Positions 22,506 to 33,092 of a stretch of 43,709 bases of DNA are shown here, in pieces. Below the pieces are notes generated by a model that was not told the origin of the DNA, did no database searches, and saw only the letters and a list, made by a program, of their open reading frames with translations. Within the stretch, counting starts at the first letter, position 1, and every line of letters begins with the position of its first letter. The stretch is from Haplomitrium mnioides. Taxonomy: Eukaryota; Marchantiophyta; Haplomitriopsida; Calobryales. Position numbers and translations under genes: made by a program. The stretch covers positions 1-43,709 of the forward strand of contig JBNGIS010017942.1 of the NCBI GenBank assembly GCA_049999725.1. Reading direction: 5' to 3'.

Positions 22506-22920
22506 TGTAATAGTACAAGCATGCGGTTGTGTTATTTATAAGAAAATAAAGAGGAGTGACAGAAGTGGTAGAGTGTCAACTTTAGGGTTGAGATAAGATT
22601 TCTTGCCTTCAAAGTTTCCTTTTAAGGTTTAGGAATAAAATTAAAAGTGACTTCTAAGTGTTCAATTCAAGGATGAAATTGAAAGTGACTTGTAAGTGAC
22701 ATTAGAGGGATGACATCTTTTTCTCTTGTATAAATAGAAGAGCTTCATAGACCCACTGTTCATTGTGGAGTTACTCTCAATTTTGTTTGGCATTTTGGTT
22801 GTTTGGCTTTGGTTAGCACTTTTGGCTTTTGTTTGCTTATAAGCCTTGAGTTGTGTAACTATATTAGAGTTATCTTGAAGTTATCACTTATTTGGAAGTT
22901 GGTCATTGAGTTCTTTTACA
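22506..22920 (+). repeat. Gypsy 5' LTR
   Basis: TGTAATAGTACAAGC to TTCTTTTACA, 415 bases. A TATA box, TATAAATA, sits at 22729-22736. It is clearly diverged from the 3' LTR, indicating an old insertion. Confidence 0.9.
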
Positions 22921-22936
22921 TTGCTATCAGATCTAC
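22921..22936 (+). other. Gypsy primer-binding site (initiator tRNA-Met type)
   Basis: TTGCTATCAGATCT directly follows the LTR and resembles the common plant site TGGTATCAGAGC, complementary to the 3' end of initiator tRNA-Met. Confidence 0.7.
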
Positions 22937-22952
22937 GACTTTTTTTTGGTGG

Positions 22953-23772
22953 AATGAAGAATCAAGAAGCAAGGATTCAAGTGATGCAACAACAAATTGA
23001 ACATCTTTCTTGCCTTCTAGAAGTCCAAATGCAAATGGAAAAAATGCACAATTTCAAGAAGAAGAAAGTCATGTGAATTTTCCTAAATCAAAAGTATATA
23101 ATGGGAAGACGATTCTTGGTGTATATGAAAATTTCTTGTTTGATTGCAAGATTTTGAAGCTACAAACATAAGAGATGATGGGTAGACTTTCTATTTGCTG
23201 CAAGTCAATTGGAAGGAGTGGCAAAAGCTTGGTGGGGATATCAAATTGAGTAGGCTCAATGTGGATTTGTTGCTCCAATTACTTCTTCGCAAAAGTTCAA
23301 AGAAGTAGTGAATTTAAGATTTAGGAATTTGAGTGCTTCAAAGGTGGCAAGAGATCAATTGGCAGAATTGAAGCAACTTGGTACAATGAAGAGCTATGTC
23401 AGACAATTTCAAAATATCATTATGCAAGTTTCTAATATAGAGAGGGATGGTTTAAATTGTTTTGTTCAAGGATTGAAGCCTCGCACTAGAATGGAAGTGA
23501 AAATAAGTGAGCTATCTAAACTAGAAAAAGCAATGCGCATGGCTAAACGATACAACTCACTTGTAGTAACTACCAAAGTTAGGCCATGCCCACAAATGTT
23601 TTTGCCAAATGTTTGTGTACCACTAAATGAGGCTATACATATGGAGATTGATACGGCTCAAAGAGTGACACTCATCGATGTAGAATATAAGCGTCTAGGT
23701 CAAAGTGGAGGATGTTTTTATTGTCAACAACTTGGTCATGTGATTGCAAATTGCCCACATTTGCCAGTTTGA
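22953..23772 (+). pseudogene. Gypsy gag with zinc knuckle
   Basis: Starts at the ATG at 22953 with a Gln-rich helical segment, stopping after 40 codons. A second frame (about 23195-23772) holds the gag core (LEGVAKAWWGYQIE, FRNLSASKVARDQLAELKQ, MKSYVRQFQNIIMQV) and a perfect CX2CX4HX4C knuckle, CFYCQQLGHVIANC (about 23715-23756). The knuckle binds nucleic acid during particle assembly. Short of full length because of the stops near 23075 and 23252. Confidence 0.8.
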
Positions 23773-23879
23773 CCATGCATTCTCGTTTAAACAGCTATTG
23801 TTAAAGAAGAAAATTAGGGAAATGACAGACCTCAGTAAAAACAATCAAGTGGTTTACTGAGAGCTTGAGTTCCAATGGA

Positions 23880-24190
23880 ATTAAAAGATTGACAAGAATT
23901 CGAGCACATTGCTTCATGTAGATGGTTTGGTTGATGAGCATTCTTAGTAGATTGTGGAAGTTTTGAAAAATTTATGTTATTACGTTTTGCAATGAAATTG
24001 AAAGCCAAAACTATGCCCATCATCAAAATATTTTTACTATGGCTGATGGCCAAAAAAATAGGTGTTCCACTCACAAAAGCCATTTCTTCTAAGGATTGTC
24101 AAAAAGTATGAGGAATTTATAGATTTTGTTATTACACCCACACAATTTGATGTTATTTTTTACTTGCCTTGGCTTGAAGATCGATACACT
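23880..24190 (+). pseudogene. Gypsy protease remnant
   Basis: Scattered similarity to retropepsin. FLVDCGSFEKF at about 23940 stands where gypsy elements have a D-S/T-G motif, followed by a TMADGQ-KIGVPLT-like stretch with frameshifts near 24040. The active site is degenerate. Confidence 0.5.
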
Positions 24191-24469
24191 CAAGTTCATT
24201 GGGCAAAATAAAAAATTCAAGCTACTTTACAAATAAAGCAATTTATTTTGGGGCATATGGTACCATTAGTAAAGAGACCCAAATCAATTGAGCATAATGC
24301 TTTGAGAGAGAAAAAGTTGCTTATGTTTGTTGTATGGATCCAGCCTATTGTAGACTTGAATAAAGAGGGAGGGAAATTGGTACCGACTTCAAGGACAAAT
24401 GATATTTTGTAGGAGTTTTCAGATGTGTTTCAAGATGATTTGCCAAAAGGGTTGTGAGATGATCATGGA

Positions 24470-25753
24470 GTTTCTTTTTAGATTGAGTTGGTACTAGAGA
24501 GTTCTTTTTTTAATCAATCTATATATCGATTATCATCACAAGAGTTGGGAGAGCTTCACAAGACCTTGATAGACCTTCTTGAGAAGAATTTCATTCAACA
24601 TTGTACTTCGTCTTGGGAAGCACCGATGTTTTTGGTACCAAAGAAAGATGGTGGATTTTGTCTTTGTATAGAGTATCGCAGTTTGAATAATCAAACAGTA
24701 AAGAGTGTTTATAATTTGCTATGTATTGATGATTTGTTGGATCAATTGAATGGTGCACGATTCTTTTCCAAGCTAGATCTTCGAAGTGGCTTTTGGTAAA
24801 TTTTTATCAAGCTAAGAGATGTACCAAAGACAACTTTTCACATGATGTAGGGGCATTTTGAGTTGAAGCTCCTTACATTTGTTCTCACTAATCTTTTGAC
24901 CATATTTATTGATCAAATGCATCAAATTTTTGATAGGTTATTGGATACGCCAATTTTGGTATTCTTGGATGACATTCTTACTTCTAGTAAAACTAAAGCT
25001 GAACATCATGACCATGTAAAAGAAGTATTGCAAATGTTTTGCAATCGAAAGTTTTATTGTAAGAGATCCAAAAACAAATTTAAGAAACAAGTGGTTGCTT
25101 ACCTAGAGCACAAGATGTCTGCAAATCGCATCAAGATGGAAGAAGAGAAATTTAAGACTATCACAGAGTGGCCAACACCAAAGTAAGCAAAGGACATAGA
25201 GCTTTCAATGGATTGGCAAGCTTCTATTAACAATTCATCTATTATTATACGCATATTATTGCACCACTTACAAATTTGCTTGGCAAGAAGGTCAAGTTTC
25301 AATGGATTGCCAAAAGAGCAAGCGTTATTTCAGCATCTTAAGAATCCAGTCTCTTCTTGTCCTACTCTACAACTATATGATCCAAACGCACATTGTATAG
25401 TTGATTTTGATGTTTCTAATTTTGCTATTGGAGCAATTTTGCAGCAAGAGTTTGAGAATAGACTTCATCCAATTGCCTTCATATCATGCCAATTAAATGC
25501 GGTGGAGAGAAATTATTCTACAAGTGATCACATTGGTTTATGTTACCAAAGTGTGGAGACACTATTTTTTGAGAAGACATGTGTTTATGCGCACAGATCA
25601 CAAGCCATTGTTGCAAGCAATCCAGTGGAGAATATGACAAGTCGCTATAACCGATGGGAAGATCAATTGCAACTCTTTGATATCAAGCTAGAATACAAGT
25701 CTGAAAGGTTCCATACCATTTTGAAAGCATTGTCACAAAGGTTGGATCATTGA
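24470..25753 (+). pseudogene. Gypsy reverse transcriptase and RNase H
   Basis: One reading frame with stops at about 24797, 24848 and 25184. Features are IYRLSSQELGELHKTLIDLL (24525-24590), SSWEAPMFLVPKKDGGFCLC (24608-24667), FSKLDLRSGFW (24765-24797) and the catalytic box FLDDI at about 24962-24976. RNase H follows with VDFDVSNFAIGAILQQEFEN (about 25400-25460), where FDVS carries the catalytic Asp. The order and the FLDD box are typical of Ty3/gypsy. The RT/RNase H linker around 25190-25300 is poorly preserved. Confidence 0.85.
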
Positions 25754-25759
25754 AAGAAT

Positions 25760-26740
25760 ACAATAGAGAAGGTTAACATTAGTATATTACATTTAGATGA
25801 AGCAACTAGTGGGGGTTATTGCCATAAGCTATAAGAGAATGTTTTTTTTAGTCTTATTTGGGTACGATTGGTCGTCAAAGATAGTGAGTATCATTCTTTT
25901 TCCATTCAAGATGGTATTCTTTATCAAGACCATCAAATATATGTTCCACAAGATGATACACTTCGAATGGTTTGTTTATAAGAAGCGTATGACATTCCTA
26001 TCTTAGTGCATCTTGGAGTAGATAAAAATACAAAATTACTCTAACGCACTTTATGGTGGTCTAACTTGGCTCGAGATGTTCATCGTTTTGTTTGTTTGTA
26101 TGAAAGTTGTCAATAAAATAAAGCTTCAAATAAAATAAGAGTAGGACTTTTTCAACCGCTACTAATTCCTATTCCTCGTTGGTTACATGTAAGTTTGGAT
26201 CTTGTCCTTTACTTCTAACTACACATTGTGGGTAAACTACCATTGTGGTGAATGTGGACAAGCTCAATACACTAATCGCAATGTGGAGTATATGCTTTGC
26301 ACGTTCATCAATATTCATAACACCGATTGGAATAGTTTCTTGTTGCTATGGAGTTCGTCTACAACAACTACAAACAAGCAAGTATTGGGTTTTCACCTTT
26401 CTTTCTTAATTCAGATCAACATCCTCTTGTTTCCATGGGTTTGTTTTCTTATTCTTCTTCCAATATTTCAAGTATTTCTACTTATTTGTCTTGTTTATCT
26501 TGTTCTTTGCAAGATGCTTGCAACCATCTTATTGTTGCTCAAAATTAGCAAAAACAATAACTCGATCGCCGTTGTTATAATTCCTCTTTTGTTTAAGGTG
26601 ACCAAGTTATGTTTTCTACTCACGATCTATTAGTGTCTTTAGATACTCAAGTCCGTTAGTTATCTTCTTCTTGGATTGGTCTTTTCTCTATTTCTCAAGT
26701 TATTTCTCTTGTTGCTTATAAAATTGATCTTCCTCTTTAC
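25760..26740 (+). pseudogene. Gypsy integrase remnant
   Basis: The zinc-binding domain is recognisable around 26010-26120 (LWWSNLARDVHRFVCL then C-x(n)-C), followed by PRWLHVSLDLV near 26180. Most of the catalytic core between the first and second Asp is deleted. The downstream part resumes at about 26255 (QYTNRNVEYMLCTFIN) and 26348 (FVYNNYKQASIGFSPFFLNS), the standard C-terminal half. Non-functional. Confidence 0.7.
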
Positions 26741-27070
26741 ATGAAGATTCATCTTGTACACGATGTCTCTAAAATTAAGCCTTTTGGTTCTAGTTCATCT
26801 TCTTTTCTAAATTGTGTTCAACTTCCTCCCTCGATTATTGTTCTCGATGATCATGAGGAACTTCAATTGAACCGTATTTTAGCAAAAAGAGTTATCAAGC
26901 GAGAGCAACATCCACAAGTTCAATACATAGTTTTGTGGAAAGGCTATATACTTTATGATGCTACTAAGGAACCTTACTCAAACCTTGAGAATGCTCAAGA
27001 AGCCATTCAAGTATTTGAATGTTGTGGAAATGATGAGAACGTCATTGATTGGAAGGCAAAAACTATGTAA
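26741..27070 (+). pseudogene. Gypsy integrase C-terminus with chromodomain
   Basis: An uninterrupted 110-codon segment. KIHLVHDVSKIKPFG is the usual integrase tail, followed by a chromodomain at residues about 43-92 (LQLNRILAKRVIKREQHPQV ... YIVLWKGY ... ATKEPYSNLENAQEAI). The aromatic-rich VLWKGY block and the WEP-like TKEP block are present, although the Trp of WEP is replaced by Lys. In chromoviruses this domain directs integration to chromatin carrying particular histone marks. It is the best preserved coding piece of the element. Confidence 0.85.
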
Positions 27071-27480
27071 TAGTGCAAGCATGAGGTTGTGCTATTTATA
27101 AGAAATTAGAAAGGAGTGAAGGAAGTAGTAGAAGGTCACTTTTAGGGTTGAGATAAGATTACTTGCCTTCGAAGTTACTTTTAGAGTTTAAGGGTTGAAA
27201 TTAAAAGTTAATTCTAAGTGATCAATATAGAGCTTAAATTGGAAGTGACTTGTAAGTGAAGAAAGAGGGATGACACCTTCTCATCTCATTAAAATAGAAG
27301 TGCTTCATAGCCTTACTTCTCATTCTGGAGTTCCACTCAATTCGGTTTGGCTCTTTGGTTGCTTACCTTTAGCTAGCACTCTTGGCTTTTGTTTGCTTAT
27401 TAGCCTTGAGTTGTACAACTCTATTAGAGTTATCTTGGAGTTGTCACTCATTTGGAAGTTGGTTCTTGAGTTCTTTTACA
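27066..27480 (+). repeat. Gypsy 3' LTR
   Basis: TGTAATAGTGCAAGC to TTCTTTTACA, 415 bases, the same length as the 5' LTR. The TATA box is mutated (ATTAAAATAG at about 27287). Its last 204 bases are part of the 264-bp duplication repeated at 35025-35288. Confidence 0.9.
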
Positions 27481-27540
27481 TGTATCCTAATGCAAGGCAG
27501 GTGGAAAGCAATTTTATTAAATTTTCTTTTACTCTAAAGA
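27277..27540 (+). repeat. 264-bp direct duplication, left copy
   Basis: Covers the 3' half of the gypsy LTR plus 60 bases of flank. The right copy is at 35025-35288. Both are exactly 264 bases, and I count six differences by eye, all transitions. The 7.48-kb copia-2 array lies between them. Confidence 0.85.
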
Positions 27541-28383
27541 GTTTCTCCCTCCCAGTCATCAGGTTCGCATGAAACGCAGGTCGACTTCCAGACAAGAAAC
27601 GCAAGTCGACTTGCATACACAAAAACGCAGGTCGACTGTAGAGCGAAACGTAATCTCCTTCTGGGCTAGAACGCGACCTCCTTCCAAAGCTTAAAACGCG
27701 ACCTCCTTACGAGTGCGACCTCCTGCCAGGCACGAACGCAAGCTCCTTCACGAGATGAAAATGCAACCTCCTTAGGAACGTGAACGCGAGCCCCTTCAGA
27801 CGCAAACGTGACCTTCCAGATACGATCGCGACCCCTTCTGAGCGAAAATGCGAGCCCCTTAAGAAATAAATGCGAGCTCCTTCCAAGCACAAACACGAAC
27901 TTACTTTCTAGAAAAACGACTCTCCCCGCTGGACGCGATTCTTCCTTTGAATGCACAAAAATGGGCTACAAGAAATGTGGTTTGCAATGAGGATGTGTTG
28001 GAGCTCCTCTTCAAAATCTATTGGCGCTTGAATCGATGCAAGTGAAGCAGATTTTTCCACGAGTATGGACAAGAGCTGCTTATTCAATTTCACCTACACT
28101 CCTATGACTTTTCTGTGTTCTAACTTTTGCAAGAGACAAAAATCATTAATGGTCTCTCAGGAGAGTCCTCATGCTCACACGTGTCACCACCAGGTGCCTC
28201 CACATGGCACTATCCTTAAAATCACCATTCCCTAAAGTTCCTCTAAACTAGCTAGAATCCTTCACTAGCTAAACCAAAAACATTTACAGGGACACACTTC
28301 ACCAAAGAAGTATGTTGCAGGAATTCTTGAGTAGGATTAGGCAATTCCTCAGTAGCAAATTGTGAAGCTGCCAATTTCCAACA
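27541..28383 (-). repeat. copia-2 LTR-1, truncated
   Basis: Lacks about 125 bases present at 29202-29330 in LTR-2. It has also lost about 65 bases spanning the TATA box, with TTCA at both deletion edges (near 28010). It contains a long version of the GC-rich minisatellite. Confidence 0.85.
27565..27945 (-). repeat. GC-rich minisatellite inside copia-2 LTR-1
   Basis: Units of about 20-27 bases, type AACGCGACCTCCTTCCAGAC on the plus strand, repeat more than a dozen times with variation. The same array occurs at about 29340-29742 and 34105-34505. Reading frames across it on the minus strand (27956-27666, 29725-29435, 34521-34195) are products of the repeat, not convincing genes. Confidence 0.85.
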
Positions 28384-29201
28384 CTCCCACTCAGCGAACA
28401 ATTTGCACACCAAGCATCCCTCAGCAAGCCTCCATGCTTGTTACTTGTCAATGCCTTGGTCCTTAAGTGATAGGTTGGATTCTACCGCAACGATATGTAA
28501 CCCTGATTGTCTTCACAATGGTGGTGAGTTTATCCAGCCTGAAAACCCAAGCATCCTCCCATTAGTGAGGCACACCCTGATGTGGACTTTCCATCATCCT
28601 TGCTTCTTGCATCAGAGTCACTATATCCGATCAGTGAACTATTGCTGATCAGAGTGGATTCCAGACATCCACTGTACTCCAGCATATGATCCTTGGAGCC
28701 TTGAAGGCACTTGAAAATTCCTTTCACTGCAAGTCAGTGAGACATTCCTGGGTTGGACACAAATCCTGAGGCAGCTCCCACTGCATAGCATAATTCAGAC
28801 TGCCTACTGCACTTCAACCTCCCTTTTGTTCCAGATCCCATCTTTGATTGACCTCATACCAGCTAACGGAGTGTAAACTGCCTTGCAATCTCCCATTCCA
28901 TTCCTTTCAAGAATTTTCCTAATACAAACCTTTTGATTCAGTGTGATCTTCCTTGCATGTCCACCCCTTTGAACATGCATCCCAAGAAGATAGTGAATCT
29001 CTTGTAAGTCTGTCATCTCCAGGTCCTTGACCTGATTCAACTGCTCCAGATCACTACAAATCATCACTATGTCATCTACATAGCTGACAAAACTCAGTGT
29101 GTTCCACCATCTCTCAAGGTCTGAACACAACGACTTCCATCACTCCTCCTAAAGTTCTTCTTCTTCAAATGTGTGTCAATTCGCTAGAACCATGCCCTCA
29201 G
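28384..29201 (-). pseudogene. copia-2 internal-1: 3' part of RT and start of RNase H
   Basis: Minus strand. The RT catalytic box SYVDDIVMI is near 29085, followed by EMTDLQEIHYLLGMHVQRGG (about 29025-28965) and the RNase H start IGYSDSDARSKDDGKSTSGC (about 28640-28580). It ends with a polypurine tract, GAGTGGGAG, before LTR-1. Upstream sequence is cut at CATGCCCT, directly against LTR-2, so gag, protease, integrase and most of RT are gone. Confidence 0.8.
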
Positions 29202-30671
29202 TGTTGTGAATATCAAATCGAGTTGATATTATGCAGCAGCAAAAATCCACTTATATGAGTATTGTGACAAAAGGGAAAAGGAAAGAAAACTTCAGCTCCA
29301 CAATCACAGCAGATTCGTGAATCTGCCTCCAGTCAGCAGGTTCGCACGAAAACGCAGGACCCAGCCTCCCGGATACAAAAAACGCAGCACGACTGCTTCA
29401 AACACGAAACGCGACCCCTTCTGAGGAGAAAACGCTACCTCCTTCTAGAAACGTGAACGACCTCCTTCCATGCAGGAACGTGACCTCTTCTAGACACGAA
29501 CGCAGGTTCTTCCAGACACCAACGCGACCTGCTTCCAGATGCAACGTGACTTGCTTCAATGCAAGCTCGACTTCTTCTGAGCTCGAACGCAACCTTCCTG
29601 CCAGACACCTTCTTCACAAGATGAAATTGTGACTTCTTGCATAACGTGAATGCAAGCCCCTTCAAATGCGAACTCGACCTTCCAGACACGATTGCGAGCC
29701 CCTTCATACACGAACGCGAGCTCACCTTTAAGGAAACGACTCNNNNNNNNNNNNNNNNNNNNNNNNNNNNNNNNNNNNNNNNNNNNNNNNNNNNNNNNNN
29801 NNNNNNNNNNNNNNNNNNNNNNNNNNNNNNNNNNNNNNNNNNNNNNNNNNNNNNNNNNNNNNNNNNNNNNNNNNNNNNNNNNNNNNNNNNNNNNNNNNNN
29901 NNNNNNNNNNNNNNNNNNNNNNNNNNNNNNNNNNNNNNNNNNNNNNNNNNNNNNNNNNNNNNNNNNNNNNNNNNNNNNNNNNNNNNNNNNNNNNNNNNNN
30001 NNNNNNNNNNNNNNNNNNNNNNNNNNNNNNNNNNNNNNNNNNNNNNNNNNNNNNNNNNNNNNNNNNNNNNNNNNNNNNNNNNNNNNNNNNNNNNNNNNNN
30101 NNNNNNNNNNNNNNNNNNNNNNNNNNNNNNNNNNNNNNNNNNACGACTCTCCTACTTACAATGCACAAAATGACTTACAAGTGAAATGTAGTTGCAATGA
30201 GGATGTGTTGGAGCTCCTCTTCATTAAATTTATATACATAAAACAATACCAGCAATGTGCTGGGTTTCTATGGGCACCCTGTTCAAAATCTATGGGCGCT
30301 TGAATCTGTGCAGGTGAAGAAGGCTATTTCCACAAGTATGGACAAGATCTACAATCAATATTTCACCTACACTATCAGTAAGCACATGCTCGATGCATGT
30401 GCTTGCTCTATTTCATGAAAGGGACAAGACTCATAAATGGTCCCTCAGAAGAGTCTTGGTGCTGACACGTGTCACCACCAGGTGCCTGCACATGGCACTA
30501 TCCATAAAAATCATCATTCCCTAAAGTGCCTCTAAACTAGCTAGAATCCTAAACTAGCTAAGCCAAAACATTTACAGGGACACACTTCACCAAGGAAGCG
30601 TGTTGCAAGAATTCTTGAGTAGGATCAGGCAATTCCTCAACAGCAAATTGTGAAGCTGCCAATTTCCAACA
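29202..30671 (-). repeat. copia-2 LTR-2 (contains the assembly gap)
   Basis: Bounded by TGTTGTGAATATC on the left and TTTCCAACA on the right. TATATAAA (minus strand, about 30236-30229) is the likely promoter TATA box. Removing the 400 Ns and a 7-base overlap gives 1063 bases, exactly the length of LTR-3. Confidence 0.85.
29743..30142. other. Assembly gap of 400 N, probably spurious
   Basis: The left flank ends AAGGAAACGACTC and the right flank starts ACGACTCTCCTACTTAC. LTR-3 reads straight through as AAGGAAACGACTCTCCTAC at about 34492-34510. The flanks therefore overlap by ACGACTC, and the true missing length is likely zero. Confidence 0.85.
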
Positions 30672-31640
30672 CTCCCACTCAGCAAACAATTTGCACACCA
30701 AGCATCCCTCAGCAAGCCTCCATGCTTGTTACTTGTCAGTGCCCTAGTCTTTGAGTGATAGGTTGGATTCTACCCCAACGATATGTAACCTTGATTGTCT
30801 TCACAATGGTGGTGGGTTTATCCAGCCTGAAAACCCAAGCATCCTCCCATTAGTAAAGCACACCCTGATGTGGACTTTCCATCATCCTTGCTTCCTGCAT
30901 CAGAGTCACTATATCTGATCAGTGAACTGTTGCTGATCAGAGTGGATTCCAGACATCCACTGTACTCCAGCACATGACCCTTGGAGCCTTGAAGGTACCT
31001 AAAAATTCCTTTCTCTACAAGCTAATGAGTCATCCCTGGGTTGGACACAAACCTTGAGGCAACTCCCACTGCATAGCATAATTTAGACTGCCTACTGCAC
31101 TTCTGCCTCCTTTTTGTTCCAGATCCCATCCTTGATTGACCTTATACGAGCTAATGGAGTGTAGACTGCCTTCAATCTCCCAGTCTACTCCTTTCAGAAA
31201 TTTTCCTAATACAGACCTTTTGATTTAGTGTGATCTTCCTTTCATATCCATCCCTCTGAATATGCATCCCAAGAAGATAGTGAATCTCATGTAGGTCTGT
31301 CATCTCCAAATGTCACCTCTAGGTCATTGACCTGATTCAACTGCTCCAGATCACTGCTGATCATGACTATGTCATCTACATAGCTGACAAACTCAGTGTG
31401 CTCCACCCTCTTTCCAGGTTTGAACACAATGACTTCCATCACTCCTCCTAAAGTTCTTCTTCTTCAGATGTGTGTCAATCCGCTGGTACCATGCCCTAGA
31501 TACTTGCTTGAGGCCATATATAATGCCTTGTTATCTGCACACAAAGCATTCCTTTCTCTCACAACAAATTCTTCCGGCTGCTACATATAGATCTCTCACT
31601 CAAGATCTCCATTCAAGAACTCTATCTTGACATCTACTTG
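30672..31640 (-). pseudogene. copia-2 internal-2: reverse transcriptase C-terminal part and RNase H remnant
   Basis: Collinear with internal-1 and broken by more stops. The YVDD box is readable on the minus strand at 31392-31363 (VSYVDDIVMI), preceded by the DVKIEFLNGDLE block near 31625. The RNase H start (YSDSDAGSKDDGKS-like) is near 30900-30850. The polypurine tract GAGTGGGAG lies just inside LTR-2 at about 30680. Confidence 0.75.
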
Positions 31641-31916
31641 AGGTGCTTTTCAGTCTATCATTGCAGCAATAGCCAACAGACACCTGATTGAAGAAAAAAA
31701 CTTTGCAACTGGTGCAAAGGTTCCTGTGTACCCCACCCCAGTCATTTGTAAAAATCCTTTGGCAACCAGCCTTGCCTTGTAATTTTCCACAGACCCATTA
31801 ACTTGGTATTTGACCTTGAGTACCCACTTACACCCCATGGCTTTCCTCCCCTTGGGCAACTTGGTTTGGAGTTCAGGTCTGGTTTCATGGAGTGAATCAA
31901 CTCCATGAAAAACCAC
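31641..31916 (-). pseudogene. copia-2 reverse transcriptase N-terminal part
   Basis: Well-preserved 88-codon segment. Its PKGRKAMGCKWVLKVKYQVN block is the copia form of the RT N-terminus, followed by KARLVAKGFLQMTGVGYTGT and FAPVAKFFSSIRCLLAIAA. Shorter than a full RT palm domain because the frame stops at 31650. Confidence 0.85.
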
Positions 31917-33040
31917 CTCCCATGCTTGGGTATCCTCCTTGAACGACGCCTCCTTTCATGTTACTGGATCATCTCTATGGCCACATTGATTCCCAATGTT
32001 TCTAGCACTGCCAGATCCATTGTCACTGGCTGTTTGCTCAGCCAACCAAAACGTTTGGTAGAACGTTCTCTTCTTCCACAAATATCCTCTCATATACCAC
32101 TGGTACTCCCACTACTGGAATGATTCCTAGCATTGTCTCCAATTTCAGATTCTGTCCCAGATATGAGGTGCCTGATACATCACTTGTGTACTTCACCATT
32201 ATCTCCTTTCCTTTGGAGATCCCAACCTGCTCCTTTGCCAATTGCAGGTGACTTGCTTGTCAGACCCTCTGACAATCATCAAACACTACTTCCTGACCCC
32301 TGATTATCTGCTTGGTCTCACAATAGAACAACCTGTACCCCTTGCAGTTCTTCCCAATATCTCAGAAACACACACTTGACGGTTTTTGAATGCAACTTCC
32401 CTCACAGTTCTTGAGGTACTAATGCATATAGCTAGAAATTCTGAGATGTGAAACATCAGGCTACTTACGTGACCACGCTTCCTCTGGTGTCAGATTGCTC
32501 ATAGCCTTGGTGTAACGATTCTTGAGCGAGACTGCTATATTCACAGCCTTACCCCAGAAAATCCTCTGGATGTACCTTGCACAGAAAATGCTTCCTTGCA
32601 TTCTCCATGATCTTCCTATACATCCTTCTTGCTACACCATTCTGTGATGGAGAATCCCCTGCTGTGAGTTGTGCTTGATCCTATGCTTTCGTAGATTGAT
32701 CCATACTCTCTTAGAAAGCTTCCAACCCCTTGAACATATATTGCCTTCCCCATCTGTATGGAGTATCTTCACCATAATTTTCTTTGCTCTTTCTGAGCCC
32801 TCAAAATATGAAACATAGAAAAGCAATCACTCATGGACTTCTCATGTACAAATGATTTTTCATATTAAAAATCAATGAAGAAACAACAACTTTATTCCTT
32901 TGATACATTAACTACTAGTCCACAACTCCCACTGTCTGGACAGTTTAGTCCAGACACCATGCTTTTCTACCTCAAAGTGTTCAAACCTTGACCTCCAAAT
33001 GTCCAAGCCTTTCATGCCATAAATGGCACACACCATGGAT
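31917..33040 (-). pseudogene. copia-2 integrase and gag-pre-integrase region
   Basis: HLWHERLGHLEVK (about 33015-32975) is the gag-pre-integrase zinc region. Integrase core pieces follow: the TDG-G-Y block at about 32755, DSPSQNGVA at about 32655-32630, and a LTPEEAWSG-like block around 32490. The protease and first catalytic Asp region is largely deleted between about 32930 and 32830. Stops and frameshifts are frequent. Confidence 0.7.
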
Positions 33041-33092
33041 CCTTGACACTCCAGTCTAGGACCCGTGCCTTTCTTCCTTAGACATATTCTAT

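Larger units (their letters stand above)
22506..27480 (+). mobile_element. Degenerate Ty3/gypsy chromovirus
   Basis: About 5.0 kb with two 415-base LTRs, a primer-binding site, gag with a zinc knuckle, protease remnant, reverse transcriptase, RNase H, integrase and a C-terminal chromodomain. RT before IN identifies Ty3/gypsy, and the chromodomain identifies the chromovirus branch. All genes are interrupted by stops and frameshifts. Five-base flanks (CATAT left, TGTAT right) do not form a clean target-site duplication. Confidence 0.9.

Noticed and set aside
22921-23000. Reading 22506-22920 and 27066-27480 as unrelated repeats
   Set aside because: Equal length, TG...CA ends, primer site and gypsy genes between them make them an LTR pair.
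29435-29725. Arg/Ser/Gly-rich reading frames on the minus strand of the copia-2 LTRs (also 27666-27956 and 34195-34521)
   Set aside because: They follow the GC-rich minisatellite in the LTR; the repeat itself produces the pattern, and the frames overlap competing frames. No start context or domain.
29637-30303. Long plus- and minus-strand frames across 29637-30303
   Set aside because: Most codons are N from the assembly gap; not a gene.
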